Positions 1 through 7,958 of a DNA stretch of 60,870 bases are shown piece after piece. The position numbers were made by a program, and so were the translations under genes. The notes under the pieces were generated by a model. It did not search any database and was not told the DNA's origin. It saw nothing but the letters and a program-made list of their open reading frames with translations. Each line of letters begins with the position of its first letter. Position 1 is the first letter of the stretch. The DNA comes from CAZLBC01 sp964557575. Lineage in GTDB: Bacteria > Planctomycetota > Phycisphaerae > SM23-33. The stretch covers positions 1 to 60,870 of the forward strand of contig CAZLBC010000024.1 in NCBI GenBank assembly GCA_964557575.1, written 5' to 3'.

Positions 1-51
1 GATACCGTGTGAGATCATTGCGAATTGTGTTCCTGTCCCCGGAATAAGGGA

Positions 52-450
52 TCAACCGGGTTTGAGCATCTTCAAAAAACAGGACGGCGAGAGGATGCGG
101 ATGTTTTGCCATGTGCCGAGATCCAGAAGATGTGCGTCACCGGAGACGATAATAGACACGTCCGCGGCGCAGGCGCACTCGAGGACCCTGTTGTCGTCCG
201 GGTCTTTCGCGATCGCGCGAATGTTCCGGGTGGGATTCACCACGCTGCAGATGGCATGCAGCTCCTCGACAATTGCGAGCGATCGATCGAGAGAGAGGCC
301 GAATTTGGGCCTCTGCAGCACGTCGCGGATTTCTTCGATGATGGGTATCGATATGAAGCACAGGACGATACCCTCGACGACATGGCGAAGCACTTCCGCG
401 GGTGGTCCGCCGAACAGGAATGCGGAGATGACGACATTGGAGTCGATCAC
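52..450 (-). CDS. PIN-domain ribonuclease toxin (COG1569-type)
   Basis: This 132-residue protein is a predicted PIN-fold, metal-dependent endoribonuclease, the toxin half of a type II toxin-antitoxin pair. The N-terminal IDSNVVISAF carries the first PIN aspartate, and the C-terminal DPDDNRVLECA followed by IIVSGDAHLL is the signature of the COG1569 'putative toxin, PIN family' group. Length is normal for the family. The gene starts 14 bases after the stop of the ribbon-helix-helix gene, which fits an antitoxin-toxin operon. The start is uncertain: GTG at 450 is used here, but the frame stays open upstream (LTQRRIVIDSN), and most relatives have a few residues before the first Asp. No Shine-Dalgarno decides it. 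RNA target is unknown. Confidence 0.85.
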   Translation of the reverse strand: MIDSNVVISAFLFGGPPAEVLRHVVEGIVLCFISIPIIEEIRDVLQRPKFGLSLDRSLAIVEELHAICSVVNPTRNIRAIAKDPDDNRVLECACAADVSIIVSGDAHLLDLGTWQNIRILSPSCFLKMLKPG

Positions 451-464
451 GATACGCCGCTGCG

Positions 465-716
465 TCAGCTCCCCGATTGCTTTTTTCTCCTGTGGGCGCT
501 GATTTGTTGCGAGACATCGTCAGGTTTCAGACCCTTTCTTCTGGCAATATCCCGTCCGGCAGCAAACAGCCGATCCCACCGCTCCCTGCGTTGGATATAC
601 AGGCGCGCCGCTTCCCTGATACATTCCGACCTGCTGCGCGATTCCTTTTTCGCGATGCGGTCGATGTCCCTGAGCAGGGTTTCCTGAAACGAGATGTTGA
701 CGGTTACGGTAGCCAT
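465..716 (-). CDS. Ribbon-helix-helix antitoxin
   Basis: This 83-residue protein has an N-terminal ribbon-helix-helix fold: a short beta strand (TVTVNISF, residues 3-10) and two helices (about 11-25 and 28-43, the second beginning SRSECIREAARLY). Such proteins bind operator DNA as dimers, and their C-terminal tail usually wraps and inhibits the partner toxin. The basic tail (residues 60-83) fits that role. The ATG at 716 is chosen because the fold begins at once and because a promoter/operator ends only 13 bases upstream, which rules out the much longer open frame. It directly precedes the PIN toxin. Autoregulation through the palindrome at 730-748 is inferred. Confidence 0.82.
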   Translation of the reverse strand: MATVTVNISFQETLLRDIDRIAKKESRSRSECIREAARLYIQRRERWDRLFAAGRDIARRKGLKPDDVSQQISAHRRKKQSGS

Positions 717-728
717 GGTGTCAGGATA

Positions 729-757
729 AATATACAAACTTTGTATATCCATATCAA
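729..757 (-). promoter_or_regulatory. Promoter with overlapping palindromic operator of the TA pair
   Basis: On the minus strand, TTGATA (757-752), a 17-base spacer and TATATT (734-729) form a near-consensus sigma-70 promoter. A perfect 9-base inverted repeat, ATATACAAA-C-TTTGTATAT (730-748), fills the spacer and the -10 box, where a bound antitoxin dimer would block polymerase. The expected transcript start is about 6 bases before the ATG at 716, so the mRNA would be nearly leaderless; no Shine-Dalgarno sequence is seen. Operator function is inferred from symmetry and position. Confidence 0.65.
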
Positions 758-774
758 GGCCCGCCGCCGGTTTT

Positions 775-1593
775 TTATCCGCCCTTTCCCTTTCCCTTTC
801 CCTTTCCCTTTCCCTTTCCCGCCCCCCGTTCGCGGTCGCCGTAGAGAATGTCGACGACGTTGCGGACGTAGCGCTCGTCGGAGAGGTTCTCGGTCGCCTC
901 GGCCGGAAACCGGACGAGGGCGCGGAAGTGGTCCGCCAGCTCGGCGAAGAGTGTGACCCGGGCCGCCGGCAGGAGCGTGTCCCGCCGCCGCAGGGCCCGG
1001 CAGGCCGCGGCGGCGCCGGCCGGGGAGACCTCCTGGCGGAGGCGGGCGGCACAACGGGGATACGCCTTCAGCGAGTTGTGCCGCACCGCCATCCCCTTCG
1101 GGGGTTCGGTGATCGCGGGGCCGGCCGAACGAATCACGATCGTGCCCGCCAGCAGGTCGCCGAGCCGCTGGGCCCGCCGGCTGAGTACGCAGGCGGCGCC
1201 GCCGACGAGGTAGAAGCCGGGCATCATGTCGACGATCCTGAGCAGGTTGCGAATGACCACCTGGGGGAAGCTGAGTTTCAATCCCTGCTCGTCCATGACC
1301 CGCAGGGAGAGCAGAAACTTCCCGAGGGTGCGGCCGCCGAAGAACCATTCCATGAAGATGCTGTAACCGAAGAAGACGATGAACTGCGCGAGAAACATGA
1401 CGAACAGGGCGAGGGAGGGGCTGACGATCGAAATGAAATTGAAGGCGATGTTGAGGATCGTCAGGATCAGGATGATGCAGAGAAAATCGAGCACGAAGGC
1501 CAGGCAGCGGGAGATCGGCCCCGCGAGGCGCAGGGGGAAGCTGCAGCCCTCGGGCGTGCGGACGGTCAGGGTCGCGTATCTGCCGGCGGTCAT
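775..1593 (-). CDS. RDD-family membrane protein
   Basis: This 272-residue protein belongs to the RDD family, small integral membrane proteins of mostly unknown function. The N-terminal half shows the family hallmark: an Arg at the start of the first helix and Asp within it (GPISRCLAFVLDFL, about residues 26-39), then hydrophobic segments near 32-60, 65-90 and 118-140, with the usual GRTLGKFLLSLRV loop between. The C-terminal third is hydrophilic and ends in a (KG)n tail encoded by the CCCTTT repeat, which is not typical of the family. The ATG overlaps the stop of the SpoIIM gene by four bases, so it is translationally coupled as the last gene of the MoxR operon. Confidence 0.85.
   Translation of the reverse strand: MTAGRYATLTVRTPEGCSFPLRLAGPISRCLAFVLDFLCIILILTILNIAFNFISIVSPSLALFVMFLAQFIVFFGYSIFMEWFFGGRTLGKFLLSLRVMDEQGLKLSFPQVVIRNLLRIVDMMPGFYLVGGAACVLSRRAQRLGDLLAGTIVIRSAGPAITEPPKGMAVRHNSLKAYPRCAARLRQEVSPAGAAAACRALRRRDTLLPAARVTLFAELADHFRALVRFPAEATENLSDERYVRNVVDILYGDRERGAGKGKGKGKGKGKGG
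782..820. repeat. CCCTTT hexanucleotide tandem repeat (6.5 units)
   Basis: A perfect tandem repeat of CCCTTT runs for 39 bases inside the 3' end of the RDD gene. On the coding strand it is read as alternating Lys and Gly codons, giving the protein a (KG)n tail. Since the unit is six bases, gain or loss of units adds or removes KG pairs without a frameshift. Confidence 0.9.
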
Positions 1594-2591
1594 GCGCGGT
1601 CCTCCCCGCCCCGACCGCACAGGCCCAGGAAGGCCGCCAGGAGAACAAGCTGCGCGGCGCCGAAGGCGATCTTCAGCCGGTAGGGGATCACCGGCTCGTG
1701 ATACTGGGAGAGAAAGGCCTCCACGATGCCGGCCCAGACCAGGAGCAGGGCGGTGCCGAACATGAGCGTGACCACGTCCGGGGCGGCCTTCCTGATCCGG
1801 GCCTTGAGCGGGAGGCGGTTGCCCCACCCGACCAGGACGGAGGCGATCACCAGCCCCGCCTGCGCGGCCAGCAGGAAGGCCGGTATCTCGATGCTGCCGT
1901 GGGGCAGGAGCCAGCCGGCCAGGAAGGTCCCCTCGCCGGCGGCGATATAGTCGCATACCACCGCCCCCAGGATCACGCCGTTGTAAAACACCAGGACCAT
2001 GGTACCGATGCCGAACGTTAAACCCAGGGCCATCACCATGATCGATACCCGGGTATTGTGCGTCATGAGGAATCCGGCGAAGGCCGACCGCCGTCCGTGC
2101 AGCCGGTCGGTTTCGGATGCTTCCTCCTGCTGAACCCGCTCGGCGGGGTCGCCGATAAGGTGGCTGAAGGGCATGATGACCTCCTTGGCGTCTTCGTCGA
2201 GGATCATGCTTGCGGCGCCGAACAGGGCCCCGCCGGCGGTGACGGCGGCGGCCAGGAAAAAGGCGGCGGCGTGTCGTCTGAATGTCCGCGGGAAGGTGCC
2301 GAAAAACCATCGCAGGGGCCTGAAGCGGCGCCGCCGGCGGCCGGCGGAGTGGATGACCGCGTAGGATCGGGCCACGAGCTGTTCGAGCCGCTGCCGGGCG
2401 CTGTCGTCGGCGGAGAAGGTGTTGAGCCGCGCCAGCGACGCCGACGCCCGTTCGTAGAGATAGTAGAGCCGCCGCGCCCCGTCGAGGTCGAGCGTCCTCT
2501 TCGGGCTCTGCTCAAAGGGCGTGATCATCGCGTCAAGCTCGTCCCAGTACCGGCTTTCGGCGCGAATGAATTTTTCGAGGTCCACGATCAC
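1590..2591 (-). CDS. SpoIIM-family (COG1300) membrane protein
   Basis: This 333-residue protein has a cytoplasmic N-terminal helical region of about 100 residues, then the stage II sporulation protein M-like membrane domain. Hydrophobic helices lie near residues 107-130, 180-210, 212-235, 240-262, 275-295 and 305-325. The name comes from Bacillus SpoIIM, but outside sporulators this family recurs beside MoxR and DUF58 genes, and nothing here suggests sporulation. It overlaps DUF58 upstream and RDD downstream by four bases each. A role in envelope assembly together with the MoxR ATPase is inferred from context. Confidence 0.85.
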   Translation of the reverse strand: MIVDLEKFIRAESRYWDELDAMITPFEQSPKRTLDLDGARRLYYLYERASASLARLNTFSADDSARQRLEQLVARSYAVIHSAGRRRRRFRPLRWFFGTFPRTFRRHAAAFFLAAAVTAGGALFGAASMILDEDAKEVIMPFSHLIGDPAERVQQEEASETDRLHGRRSAFAGFLMTHNTRVSIMVMALGLTFGIGTMVLVFYNGVILGAVVCDYIAAGEGTFLAGWLLPHGSIEIPAFLLAAQAGLVIASVLVGWGNRLPLKARIRKAAPDVVTLMFGTALLLVWAGIVEAFLSQYHEPVIPYRLKIAFGAAQLVLLAAFLGLCGRGGEDRA

Positions 2592-3907
2592 AGCAATTGC
2601 CTCTGCTTGATTTCCATGTATCGGCCGACGACATCGGCGGTGTACGATTCGTCTTCGGACAGGGTGAAAAAGACCCCCCGGCTGCCGAGGGTTTTCTCTA
2701 ATGCACGTATCTGCCGGAACCTGAAATGGGCCGCCAGGCAGTCGAACAGTTCATTTTCGGCCGCGACCGGCCGGCTGAACAGGGCCGCCGTGCCGGGCGG
2801 GCGGATCATGTTGACCAGGACGAGGTGGTTTCGGGCAAGCATTCCCGCGTGTTCGGCGAAGTGTTCGGCGAGGACGGGATCGTCCATGCTCATCAGGAAT
2901 ATCAGCAGGGCCCGCCGGCGGAGCCGCAAGCGGAAGAAACTCAGGATTTCCGAGAAATCGGGGACGACCGGGGCGGGGCGCAGGGCGTATATGGCGTCGC
3001 GGCAGGCCCGGTAGTGGGCCCGGCCCCTGCCGGCGCGGATAAAGGTGTTGACCCGATCGGTGAAACCGGCGAGGCCGAAGAGATCTCCCTGCCGTTCGGC
3101 GATGCCGCCGAGCAGGAGGGCCGCGGTGATCTGCCGGGTGAGCATGTCCTCGCCGCCTTTTCCCGACGGCCTGCCGCTGAGGCGGGAGGCGTCGATCGCG
3201 ACGTAGATCTCCTGGGTGCGCTCGACCTGGAAGACCTTCGTGACCGGGCGGCCCCGCCGGGCCGTCGCCTTCCAGTGTATGTCGCCGAACGGGTCCCCGG
3301 GGAGGTACTCGCGGAGTTTCTCGAATTCCCATCCCCGCCCGACCTGCCGGACGCTCCGGCTGCCCGTTTCCTCCCGCTGCAGGAACCGCGCGGCGAGCCG
3401 TTGCCGCTCGGGGAGCAGGTTCGGATAGACCCGCACCACGGCGGGACCCGGGAAACTCCGGCGGACGAGCCAGAAACCCAGGGGGCTGCGGATGCCGAGG
3501 TGGACGGCCGTCACCGCCATGCGTCCCCGGCACCGGGGCGTGCAGGTGAACGCGACCGTGGATTGCGGCGCGTCCGGCACGCGTACGGTCTGTTCGTCCT
3601 CGCCGCATCCCAGTTCCTCCGGTCCCGAGATGCCGACCAGGATTGTCGCCGCGGCGCCGGCGTTGGAAATGGTGACCGTGACGGTGCCGTCGCGGCGGCT
3701 GGTCATCCGGACGTCGGCGGGCAGCGCGGCCGAAAACCGCCCGGCGCGCAGAACGCCCGCCAGCGCGTCCCCGGCCGCGATGATAACCAGGAGGGCCGTC
3801 CAGGCGACGAGCGGGTGCCAGGGAGCGGCGCCGTAGGAGTAGAACAAGGCCGGCGGCACGGTGGCCAGGGCCGCCCAGGCCAGGAGCATGTTCCGGGGGG
3901 CGATCAT
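2588..3907 (-). CDS. DUF58 domain protein of the MoxR operon
   Basis: This 439-residue protein carries two N-terminal membrane segments (about residues 7-26 and 33-53), a beta-rich middle region, and the DUF58 signature at 199-235 (REYLPGDPFGDIHWKATAR, then PVTKVF). Behind it lies a von Willebrand A-like fold; the metal-site motif is only partly kept (DASRLSG from residue 239 in place of DxSxS). DUF58 proteins are the regular partners of MoxR ATPases and may be remodelled by them. It overlaps moxR upstream and SpoIIM downstream by four bases, so the three are coupled. Confidence 0.9.
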   Translation of the reverse strand: MIAPRNMLLAWAALATVPPALFYSYGAAPWHPLVAWTALLVIIAAGDALAGVLRAGRFSAALPADVRMTSRRDGTVTVTISNAGAAATILVGISGPEELGCGEDEQTVRVPDAPQSTVAFTCTPRCRGRMAVTAVHLGIRSPLGFWLVRRSFPGPAVVRVYPNLLPERQRLAARFLQREETGSRSVRQVGRGWEFEKLREYLPGDPFGDIHWKATARRGRPVTKVFQVERTQEIYVAIDASRLSGRPSGKGGEDMLTRQITAALLLGGIAERQGDLFGLAGFTDRVNTFIRAGRGRAHYRACRDAIYALRPAPVVPDFSEILSFFRLRLRRRALLIFLMSMDDPVLAEHFAEHAGMLARNHLVLVNMIRPPGTAALFSRPVAAENELFDCLAAHFRFRQIRALEKTLGSRGVFFTLSEDESYTADVVGRYMEIKQRQLL

Positions 3908-4869
3908 CGGGGCACCGTGACCTCCGCGAGTATCTCGTGTACCAGTTCGCCCACCTCGTATCCCTCGATTTCGTATTCCGGCCGCAGCAGCAGGCGGTGA
4001 CGGAGGACCGGGAACGCCAGGGCCTTTATGTCGTCGGGGGATACGTAGTCGCGTCCCTCCAGTACGGCCAGCGCGCGGCCCGCCAGGATCAGCGACTGGG
4101 TCGCCCGGGGTCCCGCGCCGGCGAGGATGCCGTCGTGTTCACGGGTTTTGCGGACGATGTCGACGATGTAGCCGGCAATGTCTTCCCGGACGGTCACGGC
4201 GCCCAGCCCCCCGCGCAGTGCGGTCAGCGTATCCGGGGCGAGCACGGCCGCGACATCCCCGCTCGCGAGGACGTTTTCGGGGCTTCTGTCCTCGAGCATC
4301 CGTGACGCGAGGGTCATTTCATCGTCCCGCGCGGGACAGTCCATGGTGATTTTCAGCATGAACCGGTCTTTCTGCGCCTCGGGAAGGGGATAGGTGCCCT
4401 GGTGTTCGATGGGATTCTGGGTGGCGAAGACGGTGAAATTGTCCGGCAACTGCAGCGTCACCCGGTCGATGCTGACTTCCCGTTCCTGCATCGCCTGCAG
4501 GAGCGCCGCCTGGGTCTTGGCGGGCGCCCGGTTGATCTCGTCGGCGAGCAGAAACGTGGTAAACAGGGGACCCTTGACCAGCGAGAACTCGTTGTCCTTG
4601 ATATTGAAGACGTGGGTGCCCGTGATGTCGGAGGGCATCAGGTCCGGGGTGAACTGGACCCGGCCGAATTCGCAGCCGAGTATGCGGGCCAGGGTGCGTA
4701 CCAGCAGGGTTTTCGCGATGCCGGGGACGCCCTCGACCAGGGCGTGCCGGTTGGCGAGGATCACCAGGAGCGACTGGGTCACCGCCTCCTCCTGGCCGAT
4801 AATCACCTTGCCGATTTCATGCCGGGCCCGCGATACGGCCGCCCGCAGTTCTTCGAGTTTTTCACGCAT
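3904..4869 (-). CDS. MoxR-family AAA+ ATPase
   Basis: This 321-residue AAA+ ATPase of the MoxR/RavA clade has Walker A GVPGIAKT at residues 47-54, Walker B LLADE at 107-111 and the following NRAPAKTQAALLQAM helix typical of MoxR. Length is standard. MoxR proteins act as chaperone-like ATPases that assemble or activate vWA-domain partners, often with metal cofactors or in envelope stress responses. Here the partner is probably the adjacent DUF58 protein. The ATG overlaps the 3' end of the DUF4350 gene by eight bases. The substrate of the complex cannot be told from sequence. Confidence 0.93.
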   Translation of the reverse strand: MREKLEELRAAVSRARHEIGKVIIGQEEAVTQSLLVILANRHALVEGVPGIAKTLLVRTLARILGCEFGRVQFTPDLMPSDITGTHVFNIKDNEFSLVKGPLFTTFLLADEINRAPAKTQAALLQAMQEREVSIDRVTLQLPDNFTVFATQNPIEHQGTYPLPEAQKDRFMLKITMDCPARDDEMTLASRMLEDRSPENVLASGDVAAVLAPDTLTALRGGLGAVTVREDIAGYIVDIVRKTREHDGILAGAGPRATQSLILAGRALAVLEGRDYVSPDDIKALAFPVLRHRLLLRPEYEIEGYEVGELVHEILAEVTVPR

Positions 4870-6004
4870 TGCGTTTCCTTTCGTTGGCTATGGTGCACAT
4901 CCGCCCGTACGTCGCGGCGCTGTCTCTTTGCGACCGGGGGCGGTTGTTCGCCGCCGCGATTTCCGCGTTCATTTTTTTGAGTTTCTCAAGATCGGTTCTG
5001 GACACGGCGCCTTTCGACCGCCGGTATTCGTCCAGGCAGGTCTCCAGGAGATCCGTTCCGCCCCTCCCGTTTCGGCCGACCAGGACGGCAAGCCCGTCCC
5101 TGCCCGCGCCGGGACGCACCTCGCCGCCGGCGAGGCGACGGATGTCCTCCCGGCTGCGGGGAATGAATGAAAACACGGATTTCCAGATGAACAGCGCCGC
5201 CAGGACCACGATGGCGAAAAAGAGCCACTCCAGGTTCCGCCGCCGGGCCAGGGTCGCGATATTCGTATTACGAATCGTTCCGCGGTGGGACTCGTCGAAG
5301 ATGATGCGGGTGTTGTCGGCCAGCAGCCACGCCGGGAATGCCGGTCGCCGGTCTTCGCGGAGCCCCTCGTTGGACAGCAGGTAGGAATCGGTCGCGATAA
5401 CCACCGATCCCTCGCCCGTTCGCCGTTCGACGATGACCGGGTTGCCGTCGACGGCGGCGACCGTGTTCCAGTCGTCCCCGGGCAGGTCGAGGCAGCAGGT
5501 GCCGTGCCACGGCAGTTCTCCGAGGGGTCCCGTTGCCGCCGCGCCGTTCGGGAATGTCTGTTCGACGAGCGCGGGGACGGGGCCGTCGATCAGGGACGCG
5601 CAGGGGTTGAAATGATTGTTGTCGGACCTGAGGGCCAGGACCAGCCGCCCGCCGGAAGACAGGAATTTCCGCAGGGCGGCGTTGCGCGCCGGCGCCTCCG
5701 GGCCGCCGCCCGTTGCCCCCGGGTTCCAGGTCTGCGCGGCTATGCCGATCACCAGGAGGGTCGTGTCGTTTCCGCTCTTCAGCCGGGACAAGGGCAGAAC
5801 GTTCCGGTCGGCAATGCGGCCGGGCAGTCCGTCGACGCTTTCCAGGAGCCCCTTGGCGCCGACGGGGTCTTCGCGGTAGGACGAGTAGGGCGGGTAGATC
5901 TCACCGGTTCCGAACCGCAGCACGGCGGCCCAGCAGAGGCCGGCGGCGAATGCAATTGACGCGGCTACCGCGGACAGCCGGAGTATGTCAGCCCCGGTCG
6001 ACAT
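4862..6004 (-). CDS. DUF4350 domain membrane protein
   Basis: This 380-residue protein has an N-terminal membrane anchor (about residues 8-28), then a DUF4350 region containing YPPYSSYREDPVGAKGL and a class-I glutamine-amidotransferase-like alternation of strands and helices, a second membrane helix near 258-278 (WLFFAIVVLAALFIW), and a cytoplasmic tail. DUF4350 proteins occur beside MoxR, DUF58 and DUF4129 genes in many phyla; their function is unknown. Its start overlaps the DUF4129 gene by 17 bases. A slightly downstream start is possible. Confidence 0.8.
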   Translation of the reverse strand: MSTGADILRLSAVAASIAFAAGLCWAAVLRFGTGEIYPPYSSYREDPVGAKGLLESVDGLPGRIADRNVLPLSRLKSGNDTTLLVIGIAAQTWNPGATGGGPEAPARNAALRKFLSSGGRLVLALRSDNNHFNPCASLIDGPVPALVEQTFPNGAAATGPLGELPWHGTCCLDLPGDDWNTVAAVDGNPVIVERRTGEGSVVIATDSYLLSNEGLREDRRPAFPAWLLADNTRIIFDESHRGTIRNTNIATLARRRNLEWLFFAIVVLAALFIWKSVFSFIPRSREDIRRLAGGEVRPGAGRDGLAVLVGRNGRGGTDLLETCLDEYRRSKGAVSRTDLEKLKKMNAEIAAANNRPRSQRDSAATYGRMCTIANERKRNA

Positions 6005-7634
6005 CGAGAGAGTTCCTTATGCGGTCCTGGTTGCTGATAAAGGAGTCGGCGACCTCGTCGGTCACGGCGCGGGTTCCGTACCACGTGTCCTCGAAGAAAC
6101 CGACGTTGCTGTCGAAGAGGTCCGCAAGCCGCGCGGTGTCCGGGCCCCTGCGCCGGAGTTCGCCGCGGTATTCCCGGTTGGACTTGCTCCGGGCCAGGTT
6201 CAGCAGCCCGGCGGATCCCAGCAGCGAGAGGCACGAGAGGTACATCGCCCTGAGGGCCGTTCGCCGGTCTCCGCGCCGCATCATGTCCCGGGCCTTTTCG
6301 AGCCATTGCTCCTCGCTCAGGTCGCCCGGATTGACCTCGTCTTCGGCGAGATCGAGGCCGACGGCCGATGCCGCGTCATCGTCGCTGTCGCCGTCTTTTT
6401 TTCTGCCGGCCAGGATAACGTAGACGATGGTTGCCAGCAGGCCCGCGGCGGTGATCGCGAGAAGAACGTAGAGGATGGACGTCAGGTTTCCGCTCCAGGC
6501 CCCCGTGCCGGCGGCCGGCCGGGGGGGCGTCACCGGTTCGGGTTCCCCCTCCTCTTCGGGTTCGACGGTCAGCAGGTCCCTGACCCATTCGGCGAAATCC
6601 CTGAGTGCCGCGGAAAGCCGGTCATCCCCCTCGTTGGGGGCGCCGGGTTTCCGCCACGTGTACTTGTCCCGGGACATGGTTTCGCGGATCGAGCGATCGA
6701 GTCGTTGCACGCGGTCGTTGTCCGGCGGCGCGGTGCCCGGTGCGGCCGCCCCGGCCGGGGCGGCGAAGAACAGCGCGGCGGCCATGAGCAGCGCGATGCG
6801 GGTCCCCGTGCCGGCCGCAGTGTTCGGACGGGCGATGGTTCTGCATTCGGCGAGCAGATCTTCGCCGGTCGAGCGGCTGCGAACGCTGAAGCACCTGAGC
6901 GTGTACGCGGCCTTGACGAGCGGGTCCAGTACGAGATAGGTGATACCGGCGGAGGCGGTCAGGAAGGACATATCGAGGAGGGTAAAGCCCCCGCGGCTCA
7001 GTACGGTGTCTATGCCCAGCAGGGCCTTCATGAGATAGGGCACCAGGGAAAAAACGATCAGTATATTGAACCACACGATCGGCCCCAGCAGAAAGAGCAG
7101 GGCGACCACCCCCCAGTTTTGGCCGCTTTCGGCGGCGGCGAGTTTCCCGGCCGCGGACCGCAGTTGCCGGGTTGAGCGCAGGTCGTCGTCGGGTGCGACG
7201 GCCGTCGCCGAGCAGAAGAACGCCACCGCCCGGGGAAAGGGAAAAACCAGGGCCGCGGCCGCGGGCAGCAGCACCATCCCCCACGGCTGAACGGCCGCCT
7301 GGAGCCGGAACACCCGGGCGATCCGGCCGACCGTCCACCGGGGCGGCGGGAAACCGCCGAGCGCGGCGTTCAGCCGGTCGGTGAAGACGGCCGTCCAGAA
7401 TGCCTTCCATACGACGGCCAGCGCCAGGATGCCGGCGAGTCCGACCGGATTTTCGGGTGCGGCCCCGGACGTCAACCGGGCCGTGAACCAGACCGCGGCC
7501 AGTATCGCGGGCAGCGCGCCGACGGCGTAGGACGCCAGCGCGCCCGGCGGGGCGGTGCGCAGGAGGGCGACGGCGTCCTCAAGGAGATCGACGGGACCCC
7601 GCGGCGTCTGTTCGTTTATGTCATCCCGGTTCAT
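5988..7634 (-). CDS. Multi-pass membrane protein with C-terminal DUF4129 domain
   Basis: This 548-residue protein has a polytopic N-terminal half (hydrophobic segments near residues 35-58, 65-88, 118-140, 172-200 and 210-245). A segment at about 280-302 reads like an internal signal peptide (MAAALFFAAPAGAAAPG). A further helix lies near 395-418, then a cytoplasmic DUF4129 domain at about 450-535 (SKSNREYRGEL, then VGFFEDTWYG). It may be a natural fusion of a membrane protein and a secreted DUF4129 protein. It starts immediately after the stop of the 107-residue zinc protein (TAGATG). DUF4129 often accompanies transglutaminase and MoxR modules; function is unknown. Confidence 0.78.
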   Translation of the reverse strand: MNRDDINEQTPRGPVDLLEDAVALLRTAPPGALASYAVGALPAILAAVWFTARLTSGAAPENPVGLAGILALAVVWKAFWTAVFTDRLNAALGGFPPPRWTVGRIARVFRLQAAVQPWGMVLLPAAAALVFPFPRAVAFFCSATAVAPDDDLRSTRQLRSAAGKLAAAESGQNWGVVALLFLLGPIVWFNILIVFSLVPYLMKALLGIDTVLSRGGFTLLDMSFLTASAGITYLVLDPLVKAAYTLRCFSVRSRSTGEDLLAECRTIARPNTAAGTGTRIALLMAAALFFAAPAGAAAPGTAPPDNDRVQRLDRSIRETMSRDKYTWRKPGAPNEGDDRLSAALRDFAEWVRDLLTVEPEEEGEPEPVTPPRPAAGTGAWSGNLTSILYVLLAITAAGLLATIVYVILAGRKKDGDSDDDAASAVGLDLAEDEVNPGDLSEEQWLEKARDMMRRGDRRTALRAMYLSCLSLLGSAGLLNLARSKSNREYRGELRRRGPDTARLADLFDSNVGFFEDTWYGTRAVTDEVADSFISNQDRIRNSLDVDRG

Positions 7635-7958
7635 CTAATCGATCCAGAGCGTGCCTTCGTGAAACCGGTCGGGGATTGACAGCAGGAACCTTCCCGCTGC
7701 GTAACACAGGATCCATGCCAGCAGCAGCCCCGCGGCGGCCTCCAGCCATCCGGCCAGCGCCGCCAGCCGGACGGCCCACCGTGACGGCGGACGCTCGGAT
7801 CGCCGGCGAAGGCACGGGGCGCAGATAACCATGCCGTCGTGTTCGGTCACACACTCCCGGCAGAAAAAACGGCCGCAGGAGGGACACCGGGCGGCGGCCG
7901 CCCGCCGGGCGTGGTTGAAGCAGCGGCGTCGTGATATCGGGGTTTCCGCATCGTTCAT
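7635..7958 (-). CDS. Small zinc-finger protein with one membrane helix
   Basis: This 107-residue protein begins with a B-box-like zinc site: C13 and H16, then CPSCGRFFCREC (from about residue 25), a His (VTEH) and a further CAPC pair. A single hydrophobic helix follows at about 67-92, so the finger should face the cytoplasm with the tail at the membrane. I do not recognise a named family. Its start overlaps the 340-residue membrane protein by four bases and its stop abuts the DUF4129 gene. Similar N-terminal fingers recur in the protein at 8996-9577, so the two may share a partner; that is inference. Confidence 0.7.
   Translation of the reverse strand: MNDAETPISRRRCFNHARRAAAARCPSCGRFFCRECVTEHDGMVICAPCLRRRSERPPSRWAVRLAALAGWLEAAAGLLLAWILCYAAGRFLLSIPDRFHEGTLWID

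Noticed and set aside
25..687. Long plus-strand frame over the toxin-antitoxin pair
   Set aside because: It has no recognisable domain and is the antisense of the PIN and RHH genes, whose families are clear.
465..1052. A 195-residue reading of the antitoxin gene extending into the CCCTTT repeat
   Set aside because: The N-terminal 112 residues are low-complexity Arg/Ser/Glu repeats from the RDD gene's other frame; the RHH fold, promoter and ATG at 716 give a normal-sized antitoxin.
1594..2310. Upstream extension of the RDD frame through the SpoIIM gene
   Set aside because: It overlaps a clear SpoIIM gene in another frame, and the RDD fold starts at MTAGRY just after a four-base overlap.
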